A stretch of 64,000 nucleotides of DNA from Pseudocalidococcus azoricus BACA0444 (lineage in GTDB: Bacteria; Cyanobacteriota; Cyanobacteriia; Thermosynechococcales; Thermosynechococcaceae), in the NCBI RefSeq assembly GCF_031729055.1, contig NZ_JAVMIP010000003.1:62001-126000 (forward strand). Direction: 5' to 3'. Numbering within the stretch: position 1 is the stretch's first letter; the number at the start of each line of letters is the position of its first letter. Below the pieces are notes generated by a model, which worked only from the letters and a program-made list of their open reading frames with translations, did not search any database and was not told the origin of the DNA. This document shows, one piece after another, positions 36,181 to 45,077 of this stretch. The translations under genes and the position numbers were made by a program.

Positions 36181-37746
36181 TTATAAGATTTTTGAGAGCA
36201 AGGTATAAATCAGCAAAAATATCTGGGCAATCACCACCAGGCCAACAGCAATCATCCCCGAGATCAGTAAAGCCTGAACGCCGACAATTGGCAAAAACGG
36301 TGCAAACCAAACAATGGCTCCTGAAATGACCGCAATCACCAACTGCTCCCACTTCTCGATCACCCCTTTAAACTGCAAAAAGATCAGCAAGGCCAGGACT
36401 ACACCCACTCCCCCTGCCACCAGGCCAAGGGAAGCCCACCCCTGAGTTAACAGGCCATGACCAACTAACCCGATAATTCCCGCCTCAAATCCCGTAAACG
36501 CCGCACCAGTCAGCACTTTCAGCATCGGTAATGGGGGAGCCGGAGGTTTCGCTGGTTTCGGCTGTTTTGGAACTTTGGGGGCTTTACCCTGGGGTTGGCG
36601 GGGCGTAATCGTGGGTTGGTTAATATTTTGACCCGTAGCTTGGGGAAGCGGTGGATTGGGAGTCCCCACAGAGCCTTGCAGATTTGTCCCAGTTGACGGG
36701 GCCGGAACACTCACGGTCGCAATAGGTGGGGGGGGCGTTGACAATGGCCGGGTTGAGAGGGGCGGCGGATTGGGAATAATTGAGCCTTGGGTCAGGGCAT
36801 AGTAGGCCTCACTGGCAGATTGAAACCGCTGGCTGGGTGCGGGCAGGAGCATCCGATCTAAAACCTGGGCTAATTGCTCCGTCACTTGGGCATGGGGTCG
36901 CCACTTCCAGGAGTTGGTATAGGCCTCATAGAGATCGCTGGGGGGTTTGCCGGTCAGTAAGACCACACAAGTCACCGCTAAGGCATAGAGATCGGAACTC
37001 GGAAAAACCTGTTCACCGCGACTTTGTTCTGGGGGCGCAAAATGGGGGGTATAAATGCCGGTCATCTTACTCGAACCGCCCAAGGTTGCCAATTGCTTCA
37101 CGGCTCCAAAATCTAAAAGGTAAAGACTGGCCTGGCCGGGAACTTTAGTTTTATGGGGATATTGCCGCATGATATTGGATAGCTTAATATCCCGATGAAT
37201 CGAGCCGTTATCGTGGACATACTGCAACACAGGCAAAATTTCCCGGAGCAATTCCACCACCTCTGCTTCTGAAAACTGCCCTTTCCGGCCCACCTCTTCC
37301 TCTAGGGTTTCCCCATCAATAAACTCTTGGGCGATATAGAAATAAGGTTCTGACCGGCCCGTTTGGAGATTCGCTACATCCAGTTCAAAGTAAGCATATA
37401 AATCCGGGATTTGGGCATGGGTTCCCAGGTTTTCTAAAACTTCTCCTTCCCGTTCAAAGAGTTCCTGGGTTTTGGCCAAGGTTTCCGGATCAGTCGTATT
37501 CACCACCAACTGCTTAATCACACATTCCCGTAATCTCGGCGTGTCCAGGTCTCGGGCAAAATAGGCCGCGCCAAATCCTCCCTGGCCCAGGAGCCTTTGG
37601 GGAACATAGCGATTTCTGAGAATTAAGGGCATCCCACAGGCCAGGCAAAACTTTTGCGGTGATTTTTTCCGTACTGCTGGGTCATCTAATTCTGGAAAGT
37701 TATTGATCGGTTGGGGACATCCAGGCCGGGTGCAGTGAACTTGCAT
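36181..37746 (-). CDS. Ser/Thr protein kinase with C-terminal membrane anchor
   Basis: The protein is 521 residues from ATG 37746 (MQVHCTRPGCPQP). An N-terminal four-Cys zinc ribbon (CTRPGC and CLACG) precedes a Hanks-type kinase domain: GQGGFGAAYFARD (P-loop, about 53-65), IHRDIKLSNIM (catalytic loop) and DFGAVK. After the kinase come a Pro/Thr-rich linker (about 310-400) and three to four transmembrane helices at the C-terminus. Active-site residues are complete. Zinc-ribbon kinases of this layout are common in cyanobacteria; substrates are unknown. A start 23 codons further upstream is possible but less likely. Confidence 0.85.
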   Translation of the reverse strand: MQVHCTRPGCPQPINNFPELDDPAVRKKSPQKFCLACGMPLILRNRYVPQRLLGQGGFGAAYFARDLDTPRLRECVIKQLVVNTTDPETLAKTQELFEREGEVLENLGTHAQIPDLYAYFELDVANLQTGRSEPYFYIAQEFIDGETLEEEVGRKGQFSEAEVVELLREILPVLQYVHDNGSIHRDIKLSNIMRQYPHKTKVPGQASLYLLDFGAVKQLATLGGSSKMTGIYTPHFAPPEQSRGEQVFPSSDLYALAVTCVVLLTGKPPSDLYEAYTNSWKWRPHAQVTEQLAQVLDRMLLPAPSQRFQSASEAYYALTQGSIIPNPPPLSTRPLSTPPPPIATVSVPAPSTGTNLQGSVGTPNPPLPQATGQNINQPTITPRQPQGKAPKVPKQPKPAKPPAPPLPMLKVLTGAAFTGFEAGIIGLVGHGLLTQGWASLGLVAGGVGVVLALLIFLQFKGVIEKWEQLVIAVISGAIVWFAPFLPIVGVQALLISGMIAVGLVVIAQIFLLIYTLLSKIL

Positions 37747-37946
37747 AGTAACGGGCCAACTCTTGGGGAAAATGGCAACAAAATTGACTCTATCCTGGCA
37801 TGAGTCTAAGGCCAATGCGGTGAGACTCTGGTTTGGACCAGCCCCCTAAGACCCCTCGCGCCAAAATGGATCTAGAAGCCAGGCCCCCTCTACGTTAAAA
37901 TCCTGAGAGAAGCGCAGACTTAGGTTGGGATTTAAGGACGGTAATT

Positions 37947-38894
37947 GTGGCAAACCTCAAATCAATTCGGGATCGGATTCAGTCAGTTAAAAATACCCGC
38001 AAAATCACTGAAGCAATGCGTTTGGTTGCCGCTGCTAAAGTTCGCCGGGCGCAAGAACAAGTCACAGCCACTCGCCCCTTTGCCGATCGGTTGGCCCTGG
38101 TTTTGCATGGGTTACAGGCCCGGTTACGGTTTGAAGAAGCCAATTTGCCCCTGTTGGCTAAACGACCAGTGAAAAAAGTAGCCCTCTTGGTGATTACCGG
38201 CGATCGGGGCCTCTGTGGGGCCTATAACTCCAGTGTGATTCGCCGGGCCGAAGATCGGATTAGGGAACTCCAGTCCGAGAGAATTGACTATACCCTCGTA
38301 ATTGTTGGCCGTAAAGCTGCTCAATATTTCCAACGTCGCGAACGCCCCATTGATGCCGTATTTACCGGATTGGAGCAAATTCCTTCAGCCACCGAAGCGA
38401 TGCAGATTGCCAATGAACTCCTGTCTTTGTTCTTATCGGAAACCGTGGATCGGGTCGAATTGATCTATACCAAGTTTGTTTCTTTAATTAGCTCCCGTCC
38501 CGTGACTCAAACCCTGTTGCCCTTAGACCCCCAAGGCCTGGAAGCAGAAGATGATGAAATTTTCCGGTTAACCAGCCGCAGTAGTAAACTGGAAGTCAGC
38601 CGGGAAAAAGTAGCACTGCCGACAACCCCTTTAGCGGCGGATATGATTTTTGAGCAGGATCCTGTGCAGATTTTAGATGCGCTCTTGCCCTTATACCTGA
38701 ACAATCAACTCCTGCGCTCTATGCAAGAGGCCGCCGCTTCAGAACTGGCCGCCCGGATGACTGCCATGAGTAATGCCAGCGATAATGCCACAACCTTAGT
38801 CGGAACCTTAACCCGTTCTTACAACAAAGCCCGCCAGGCCGCCATCACCCAGGAAATTTTAGAAGTCGTGGCTGGGGCCGAGTTATTGCGCTAA
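37947..38894 (+). CDS. atpC: ATP synthase gamma subunit
   Basis: This is the central rotor stalk of the F1 part. The 315-residue product begins at GTG 37947 (SD AAGGACGG) with [20 protein letters not shown], and ends with the conserved C-terminal helix ([20 protein letters not shown]). The cyanobacterial/plastid insertion (about residues 198-235, [20 protein letters not shown]) is present, but without the regulatory Cys pair of plastids, as expected. It stands apart from the main atp operon, as usual in cyanobacteria. Confidence 0.95.
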   Translation: MANLKSIRDRIQSVKNTRKITEAMRLVAAAKVRRAQEQVTATRPFADRLALVLHGLQARLRFEEANLPLLAKRPVKKVALLVITGDRGLCGAYNSSVIRRAEDRIRELQSERIDYTLVIVGRKAAQYFQRRERPIDAVFTGLEQIPSATEAMQIANELLSLFLSETVDRVELIYTKFVSLISSRPVTQTLLPLDPQGLEAEDDEIFRLTSRSSKLEVSREKVALPTTPLAADMIFEQDPVQILDALLPLYLNNQLLRSMQEAAASELAARMTAMSNASDNATTLVGTLTRSYNKARQAAITQEILEVVAGAELLR

Positions 38895-38918
38895 CTTCTC
38901 ACATTTGCCAGAGTTGCT

Positions 38919-39251
38919 ATGCCATTGACGATTATTAGCGAATCCCCACCTTTAGTCCTTGATTTAGGGGATGTGATGTGAGTTGCGGTTACAAGAGTGA
39001 CTTTAGATACGGTCATTGCCGCCTTTTTAGATGGGAATAGTGCCGAAGAAATTGTTGCTCAATATCCCTCACTGAATCTGGCGGACGTTGACTCGGTGAT
39101 TGATTATTACCTGCATCATCGTCAAGTCGTTGATCAGTACCTCCAACAACGTGAAATAAAGGCAGCTCAAGTTAAACAAGCCAATGAAGAACAGTTTAAT
39201 CCGATTGGACTTTGGGATCCCTTAATTGCTCGCCAGTCCCAGCGTGCTTAA
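38919..39251 (+). pseudogene. DUF433 antitoxin with an internal stop
   Basis: From ATG 38919 the frame reads MPLTIISESPPLVLDLGDVM, then TGA at 38979-38981, then VAVTRVTLDTVIAAFLDGNS and AEEIVAQYPSLNLADVDSV. The normal family has Arg-Val-Ala at the stop, so a CGA-to-TGA change is probable. A GTG at 38997 could restart an 84-residue fragment. DUF433 proteins pair with DUF5615 toxins. The antitoxin is likely dead or truncated. Confidence 0.7.
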
Positions 39252-39265
39252 TTTTTCTTGATGGC

Positions 39266-39526
39266 ATGATTTATTGCCTCGCTGCTGAAAACTTTAATCA
39301 ACAGATTGTTACTGGAGTCCTGGGGCAATCTACGGTCTGCAATATTGTCCGGGTTCAGGATGTCGGCTTAAGAGCAGCAACAGATCCGCTGATTTTGGCC
39401 TGGGCTGCTGAAGAAAACCGCATTCTCTTAACCGATGGGGTTGAAACAATGACAAGTTTTGCCGATCAACTTACCCTTGCCTTAGGCATAAATTCCCTTT
39501 TTGGTGCTAATTTTTTAATTCATTGA
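39266..39526 (+). pseudogene. decayed DUF5615 PIN-like toxin
   Basis: From ATG 39266 the product (86 residues) follows the family (AAENFNQQIVTG, NIVRVQDVGLRAATDPLILAWA, RILLTDGVETM) but the first catalytic Asp is Ala (family ADENF, here AAENF) and the usual HD in LLTHDVxTM is DG. The C-terminus (LALGINSLFGANFLIH) does not fit the family, suggesting a frameshift near 39475. It is the partner of the broken DUF433 gene, hence an inactive pair. Confidence 0.7.
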
Positions 39527-39537
39527 ATGAGGTGAGC

Positions 39538-40596
39538 GTGAAACTTTTATTCCTCTCCACATCGGTTGGCCCCCTCGGTTCTGGCTTAGGGGGTGGAGTT
39601 GAATTAACCCTGCTAAATATTGCCCAGGCCCTCGTCACCCTTGGCCACCAGATTACAGTTGTTGCTCCCCAAGGTTCAAAACTGCCCTTACCCGTGGAGA
39701 TGGTTGAAATTTCCGGCGCATTACAAGTCCCAGCCCAAACCCAAACCCGTGACCAGCCCATTGAGATGCCACCCAACCCGGTTTTAGGGCGGATGTGGGA
39801 TTATGCCCGCCAAGTCCAGGCCAGGTATGACATTTTGGTGAATTTTGCCTATGACTGGTTGCCGTTTTATCTGACCCCATTTTTGCAAACGCCGATGGCC
39901 CATTTAGTGAGTATGGGTTCCCTCAACGATGTCATGGATCAAATTGTGGGGGCCGTGGTTGACCAGTTTCCAGGCAGTATTGGCGTTTATACCCGCACCC
40001 AGGCCGAGACATTCCCTTTTGCGAATCAATGTGTGGCCTTGGGCAGTGGTTTAGACCTATCACTGTATGAGTTTTGTCCAGAGCCAGAGGCATCTTTATG
40101 TTGGCTAGGGCGGATTTCTCCCGAAAAGGGCCTGGAAGATGCGGTGGCAGCGGTTAATAAAACCAGAACTCCCCTCAAAATTATGGGCCAGCTCCAGGAT
40201 GTTACCTACTGGGAAACCATTCAAGCCAGCTACCCCAATGCACCGATTCAATATCTCGGCTTCAAAACAACTCAAGAAATGCAGGAAATTTTGAGAAAAT
40301 GTCGGGCCTTACTGGTCACCTCTCGCTGGGTTGAAGCCTTTGGCAATGTCTTAATTGAAAGCCTGGCCTGTGGAGTTCCCGTAATTGCTTATGCCCGTGG
40401 CGGCCCGACCGAAATTATTCAGGATGGTCAAACAGGCTGGCTGGTGAGACCGGATTCAGTCCCTGGGTTAATTGCGGGCATCCAAAAACTCGATCAAATC
40501 AGTCGCCAGGCCTGTCGAGACCAAGTAGAGCAGGATTATGCCTTGCCAGTCTATGGAGCCAGAGTCGAGCAGTGGTTAAAGAACCTACTCCTTTGA
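39538..40596 (+). CDS. GT4 glycosyltransferase, probable pteridine glucosyltransferase
   Basis: The protein is 352 residues from GTG 39538 (GAGGTG upstream). The N-terminus LFLSTSVGPLGSGLGGGVEL and NFAYDWLPFYLTPFL, with AHLVSMGSLNDVMDQ, match my recollection of UDP-glucose:tetrahydrobiopterin glucosyltransferase (BGluT) from Synechococcus PCC 7942, which makes cyanopterin-type biopterin glucoside. Donor-site features LGRISPEKGL and EAFGNVLIESLACGVPVIAY are typical GT4. Its 3' end overlaps the convergent DUF3326 gene by 12 bp. A TTG at 39523 is the longer alternative start. Confidence 0.7.
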   Translation: MKLLFLSTSVGPLGSGLGGGVELTLLNIAQALVTLGHQITVVAPQGSKLPLPVEMVEISGALQVPAQTQTRDQPIEMPPNPVLGRMWDYARQVQARYDILVNFAYDWLPFYLTPFLQTPMAHLVSMGSLNDVMDQIVGAVVDQFPGSIGVYTRTQAETFPFANQCVALGSGLDLSLYEFCPEPEASLCWLGRISPEKGLEDAVAAVNKTRTPLKIMGQLQDVTYWETIQASYPNAPIQYLGFKTTQEMQEILRKCRALLVTSRWVEAFGNVLIESLACGVPVIAYARGGPTEIIQDGQTGWLVRPDSVPGLIAGIQKLDQISRQACRDQVEQDYALPVYGARVEQWLKNLLL

Positions 40597-41655
40597 GAGT
40601 TCCTGTAATCGCCCCATCCTTGGCCATAACCGTGACACCGCGACCCCCGCTTTCATGGCCGCTAAGACCCCAATGGCTTCTGCATAGGATTGAACTGCTA
40701 GAGCCTTAATCCCCAGGCCCTCAGCGGTCACATTTAAGGTTGTTGGATTGTCTACAACGGTAATGATTTGAGCTTGGGTCTGGCTCAAGGCTAATAAGCC
40801 TGGCCCTCCACAGGCCCCGGCTGGACTAATGACTACATCCACACATTGCCGATCAATTACATCCGGCCGATCGTGGAAAACCTGAGGATCGAGAGAGACA
40901 AATTGGGGAGCTTGGCTCAGACCCACTAAGACCGAGGGCAAAAACGTATAGCCCAGTTCTTCCGCTGCGGCCTGGGGACTAAGAGTGGCATCTAGGGGCA
41001 GGGGCATCAGGGCAGGGGCATGGGCGGCGGGAATTTGAAACTCCCTGACCACTAAGTGGCTAATGATGGCTTCGGCTCCAGCTAAGGGATCCACCCCCTG
41101 ACCTTGGCGGTAAGCACTGAGGGCCTGGGCATCAATTTGGTCGGGAAAGCGGGCCACAATGGCAATGGCCTGGGCCTGGGCAGTCTCAATTAATTTGGCG
41201 GCGGCCCTGAGTAAACTATCAGGATGTTTTAAGGTTCCCCAAGTTGCCCCAGATGGTGAAGTCCGCAATTCCACCCCCAAGGGCTGATCCGTGATCACAT
41301 AGTCCGTGAGCTTGAGTCCCAAGGTTGCCCGACAAGCCTCGGCCGCTTGTAAATGTCGCAATCGTAAGTCTGGTTCAATGGCCTGGTCAAACAAGAGGCC
41401 AATCCGATTTGCACTCACCCGCTTTAAACCCCAGGCCCCGGCCGCAAATTGATCCAGGCCATAGCCTTCCACATAGGCCACATTCGGCATTGACCAATAG
41501 AGTTGGGCCCCATTCAACACATTTGGATGAGTAATAATTTGGTCACAGACTTGCCCCAAGGCCCGGACTACAGGAATGGCATCTCCAGCATACCCACCCA
41601 TGGCCGCCCCAATTCCCGTCGGAATGATTAAAACCGTAGTTAACGCGCCGGGCAT
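40585..41655 (-). CDS. DUF3326 protein
   Basis: The product is 356 residues, of the DUF3326 family known mainly from cyanobacteria and plastid-bearing organisms. Conserved-looking pieces are VLIIPTGIGAAMGGYAGDA, NVAYVEGYGLDQFA and SPAGACGGPGLLALSQ. No membrane segment is seen. Function is unknown. Its start overlaps the upstream small gene by 16 bp, so the two are probably translated together, in a unit with the ferredoxin gene. Confidence 0.75.
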   Translation of the reverse strand: MPGALTTVLIIPTGIGAAMGGYAGDAIPVVRALGQVCDQIITHPNVLNGAQLYWSMPNVAYVEGYGLDQFAAGAWGLKRVSANRIGLLFDQAIEPDLRLRHLQAAEACRATLGLKLTDYVITDQPLGVELRTSPSGATWGTLKHPDSLLRAAAKLIETAQAQAIAIVARFPDQIDAQALSAYRQGQGVDPLAGAEAIISHLVVREFQIPAAHAPALMPLPLDATLSPQAAAEELGYTFLPSVLVGLSQAPQFVSLDPQVFHDRPDVIDRQCVDVVISPAGACGGPGLLALSQTQAQIITVVDNPTTLNVTAEGLGIKALAVQSYAEAIGVLAAMKAGVAVSRLWPRMGRLQELSKE

Positions 41656-41843
41656 AAACGGTCAGCACTAATCTCAATCGGAGTCACTACGGCCTCAACA
41701 CGAATCATCCCCAGCTCTGGGAGTTCCGTAATGGCCCAACGCAGCGGCATCCCCACTTTTATCAGTTCTTCGGTAATTAGAGAAATTAACTGGCCGGGAT
41801 CAGGAGGCTGGAGCAATTCTAGGGTGATAAATTGTGTTGTCAT
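41640..41843 (-). CDS. small conserved-type protein coupled to DUF3326
   Basis: The product is 67 residues: MTTQFITLELLQPPDPGQL, ending in EISADRLCPAR, without membrane segments. It lies between the ferredoxin (24 bp upstream) and the DUF3326 gene (16-bp overlap) on one strand. No family is recognised. The tight packing argues that it is a real gene. Confidence 0.55.
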   Translation of the reverse strand: MTTQFITLELLQPPDPGQLISLITEELIKVGMPLRWAITELPELGMIRVEAVVTPIEISADRLCPAR

Positions 41844-41867
41844 TAATCCATCATCCGCAGAGAAGAC

Positions 41868-42200
41868 CTAACTGGTCTGTTGAAACTGTCCAAACTGGAG
41901 ATCATAGACCTCATCTTCTTTTTCGCTAATGATTTTCAAGTCCGACTTGGGTTTGGCTACACAGAGCAAAACGTAGCCCTTTTCTCGCAGTTCGGGACTC
42001 AAGCCCATGGCATCCCCATGATCCACTTCACCCAAGACAACCAGGGCCGAGCAGGTTGTACAAACTCCAGAGTTACAGGCACTCGGTAAGGTATCCATCC
42101 CAGCAGCATAGGCCGCCCGCAAAATCTGCTTATCTTCAGAGACGCTCAGGGTGTAGGTTTGCCCTTGATGTTCAATTTCAACGGTGTAACTTTGGCTCAT
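41868..42200 (-). CDS. plant-type [2Fe-2S] ferredoxin
   Basis: The product is 110 residues. The cluster ligands are in ACNSGVCTTCS (C-x4-C-x2-C) and LLCVA, the plant-type ferredoxin fold. The C-terminal extension (EDEVYDLQFGQFQQTS) is typical of the FdC2-like / longer cyanobacterial ferredoxins, different from the main PetF. It heads the unit with the 67-residue protein and DUF3326. Electron partner unknown. Confidence 0.85.
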   Translation of the reverse strand: MSQSYTVEIEHQGQTYTLSVSEDKQILRAAYAAGMDTLPSACNSGVCTTCSALVVLGEVDHGDAMGLSPELREKGYVLLCVAKPKSDLKIISEKEDEVYDLQFGQFQQTS

Positions 42201-42542
42201 GGGGAGTGCTTCGGCAGGTAAAAATTGTCAATGACTTTAATTATCTCCCAAATCTTGCGCTTACATCACCGGAAATATCTCCAGCAGTTGCTTGGTCAAT
42301 GGCAGACCCTCACTTTCCTGCAAATCACCTCTAGCCCCAGATCGGTATCGTCACCCGTGGCAGAATAGATCCAACTCCTGGGTTTGCACTTGATGATTCT
42401 TGGGGGAATACCGGACTACCCATAGTTCAGCGGCAAAAATATTAGACTAGCCCCTTGCTGGGATTTGCCTTTAATCTTTCCCCGTTGTGCAGAAATGGTT
42501 GGGTGGTGCAACAGTCTGTGATCTTTTCAGGGAGGCTTGTTT
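42201..42542. other. intergenic region, divergent
   Basis: About 340 bp between the ferredoxin gene and the lipoprotein gene, transcribed in opposite directions. No credible small gene. GGGAGG at 42530-42535 is the ribosome site of the next gene. Confidence 0.4.
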
Positions 42543-43049
42543 GTGAATCGTCTCTATCGAATTGCGGTTAGCGTTTGTTTAGTGGGCTTACTGCTAATTA
42601 CGGGCTGTACCCAGGCCCCGCCCTCCCCCTTTGAGCAGGCCCAAATTGAAAGCACCCAACGCACCGCCACCCCCGCAGTTGCCGAAGATGCCACCCAAGG
42701 GAGTGAATTTAACAAGTTCTTCCCCAGCCCTGAACCCGGCTATGAGCGAGTCTATACCCAAGAGAAAAAGGGATTTGCCGAAGCCAAACTCATTAAAGAC
42801 GGCCAGGATTTGGCCATGCTAGCCATTTTCGACACCACCAGCCTCCCCAGTGCCGCGGCTAAGTTTCAGAACAGTCCGAATCAAGTTGCGGGCTATCCGG
42901 CCGTCGAAATTGGCACGACCCAAAGCGCAATTTTGGTAGCGGATCGGTATCAAGTCAAGGTGCTTTCTCGGGATCCCAGTTTCACCGCCGCCGACCGCCA
43001 GGCCTGGATTGCTAAGTTTAACCTCGAGGGCCTGGCCCAACTACCTTAA
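42543..43049 (+). CDS. small lipoprotein, cyanobacterial type
   Basis: The product is 168 residues from GTG 42543, which has GGGAGG seven bases upstream; a TTG at 42537 is too close to that site. A signal peptide ends in a lipobox LLLITGC, so the protein is a membrane-anchored lipoprotein of the lumen or periplasm. The mature part has GSEFNKFFPSPEPGYERVYTQEKKGFAEAK and YQVKVLSRD, which I recall from conserved cyanobacterial proteins without a firm function. It is 12 bp before the Uma2 gene. Confidence 0.7.
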   Translation: MNRLYRIAVSVCLVGLLLITGCTQAPPSPFEQAQIESTQRTATPAVAEDATQGSEFNKFFPSPEPGYERVYTQEKKGFAEAKLIKDGQDLAMLAIFDTTSLPSAAAKFQNSPNQVAGYPAVEIGTTQSAILVADRYQVKVLSRDPSFTAADRQAWIAKFNLEGLAQLP

Positions 43050-43061
43050 AGGTGACTGCTG

Positions 43062-43814
43062 ATGTTGCTCTATGATCCCCAGACCCAAGCCCTGCCCACA
43101 GCGGAAGACCTACCCTGTTCGGATGACACCCCGGTGGATAATGAATGGCAAAATCTGATCCCCAATCTTTTATTGGAACTCTTATCGCGATATTGGGCAG
43201 AGCGGCCAGACTGGTTCTTTGGGGTAGATATGGGGGTTTATTACGATCCTCACCGGCCAGCCGTCGTCCCTGATGGGTTCTTGAGCTTAGGTGTGCTGCG
43301 CTTTCGGAATGGAGCCGGGCGTTTAAGCTATGTCCTTTGGGAAGAGGAGAACGTGATCCCGATCTTGGCCTTGGAAGTTATCTCTAAAACCTATGGAAAG
43401 GAATATGAAGCCAAACGGGATCTCTACGCTGATTTAGGTATTCGTTACTACGCCATTTATCGCCCCATGCCCAACTATCGGCCCAAACGGCAACCCTTGG
43501 AAGTGTATCGTTTAGAAAACGGTGCATATATCCCCATGGTGGGAGAGCGGATTTGGTTCCCCGAAATTGGCCTGGCATTAGGTCGGGAGATTAACAGCTT
43601 TTGTGGCTACACTCGGGAATGGCTCTGCTGGTACACCCAGGCCGGGGAGCGGTTAATTAGTTCCGCAGAAGCCTACCAACAATCCCAGCAGGAACTCCAG
43701 GACACTCAAGAGGAACTCCAGGAAACAGCGATCAAACTTCACCAGGCCAAGCAGGAGTCCGCCCGATTAGCCGCCAAATTACGGGAGTTAGGCATTGACC
43801 CCAGCCAGCTATGA
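43062..43814 (+). CDS. Uma2-family (DUF820) endonuclease-like protein with coiled-coil tail
   Basis: The product is 250 residues. The PD-(D/E)xK nuclease core is visible: VVPDGFLSLG (Asp), ILALEVISKTYGKEYEAKRD (Glu and Lys) and GIRYYAIY. A C-terminal coiled coil (QQSQQELQDTQEELQETAIK to about 245) follows. Uma2 proteins are very numerous in cyanobacteria and of unclear function, perhaps DNA nucleases or repair proteins. Confidence 0.8.
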   Translation: MLLYDPQTQALPTAEDLPCSDDTPVDNEWQNLIPNLLLELLSRYWAERPDWFFGVDMGVYYDPHRPAVVPDGFLSLGVLRFRNGAGRLSYVLWEEENVIPILALEVISKTYGKEYEAKRDLYADLGIRYYAIYRPMPNYRPKRQPLEVYRLENGAYIPMVGERIWFPEIGLALGREINSFCGYTREWLCWYTQAGERLISSAEAYQQSQQELQDTQEELQETAIKLHQAKQESARLAAKLRELGIDPSQL

Positions 43815-43876
43815 CAAGGAAACCCGAGGGATTGAGGTCAGCCCCCATCAACTAATATTTCAGCGAGGACTTTAGC

Positions 43877-44764
43877 GTGAGTGATTCAATTTTTAAGATT
43901 GTTGATCAACTGCCCACAGGCGGGGTGACAGTCATGGCTTTGAAGGCCCTGGATTTTGTTATCCCTGGTCAATGGAATAATTTAGTGGGGTTTGAAAATA
44001 CCATTCGGGAAGTGACGGGGGAAACCGACCCAGGCCTGGTGCAGCAAATTGGCGAGCGGGCTGTTTATCTATTTAATGACAAATCCCAAGGCTATCAACG
44101 GGCCCTCTGGCTCTATCAAACGGTGGACAATACGGATTCTCTCCTCGGAGCCGCGGCCTTGGCCAATAAAGTTGGGGAAAAAATCTCATTTCTGGGATTT
44201 CTCGATAAGCTCACCCCCAAACCGGAAAAAGCCCAGTCCTTAGATTTGACCATTAAACTGGTGGTCGAAGTTGTTGCCTTTTGCCAAATCAATGGGATTC
44301 CGGGGGACAGTATTAGCGACTTTTTACGGGCCTTGGCCGACTACGGCGGTGAATCCCTAATGCGGATGGCAGCCTTAGTTTGTTTTGATGGCCTGATCCC
44401 CCTTGGCCCAGATTTTATTTTGAAGTCCTTGGATGTCTTAAGAAATCTTCAACCCAAAGAACTGACGGAAAATCCCACCTTCAAAGCCGTTTCTAAGTTC
44501 ATTCCTGGCCATGGCCCCGTTGAACAACTCGGTTTTGTTTCCCAAAGCTTTAGCTCAGTCCAGGGCTGGATGGGGGATTTTATCGCCTCCCGAGACTTAA
44601 CGCCCGAAAAAGTGGTTAATAGCCTCCAACGCTCCGTGGAATTGTCTAAGGATAACTTGGATGTTTTAGGTGCCTTTTTAGACATGAGTACCAACTACTA
44701 CTATCACACCGGAGTTCAAACCCTGGCCCGGCGGCTCATTGAACGGGCCGTCGCCGAAATCTAG
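43877..44764 (+). CDS. conserved cyanobacterial helical protein, unknown function
   Basis: The product is 295 residues from GTG 43877, soluble and mostly helical, with TVMALKALDFVIPGQWNNLV, IKLVVEVVAFCQINGIPGD and QTLARRLIERAVAEI. No catalytic motif or known domain is recognised. Codon use is like the neighbours. It lies alone after the Uma2 gene. Confidence 0.65.
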   Translation: MSDSIFKIVDQLPTGGVTVMALKALDFVIPGQWNNLVGFENTIREVTGETDPGLVQQIGERAVYLFNDKSQGYQRALWLYQTVDNTDSLLGAAALANKVGEKISFLGFLDKLTPKPEKAQSLDLTIKLVVEVVAFCQINGIPGDSISDFLRALADYGGESLMRMAALVCFDGLIPLGPDFILKSLDVLRNLQPKELTENPTFKAVSKFIPGHGPVEQLGFVSQSFSSVQGWMGDFIASRDLTPEKVVNSLQRSVELSKDNLDVLGAFLDMSTNYYYHTGVQTLARRLIERAVAEI

Positions 44765-45077
44765 CCACAGGTTCGGCAATGATGCTTCTGATGCTGGACT
44801 GCATGGGTCTCGTCTTGAGCGTCGCAGCAAAGCCTTGCTGGTGGGTAAACATCGTCACCCGGAACAGTTTCACTTTCTTGTCTTTAGAAACCCCCCGGAT
44901 TTTGATAAGCTGCCTGTGAGCTAAGGCTTGAGAATCCCACTCTAGATTACCCAGCTGAATATAGGGATGCCTCCGCTGACGGTCATCGACGCGGCGGTTA
45001 TATTTAGCGGGCAGTAGTCAACTTCCAATCCATTGATTTCCCCAAAGCGGGAATGCTCTATCACCAGGCCTGTCTTG
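44765..45077. other. intergenic region
   Basis: About 310 bp. A 61-codon frame (44739-44924), overlapping the end of the preceding gene and with NDASDAGLHGSRLERRSKAL, has no known match, though the ending HPEQFHFLVFRNPPDFDK is not obviously random. Nothing else is visible. Confidence 0.3.

Noticed and set aside
44739-44924. 61-codon frame overlapping the end of the 43877 gene
   Set aside because: No known match and a large overlap with a better gene; may be a remnant but not supportable.
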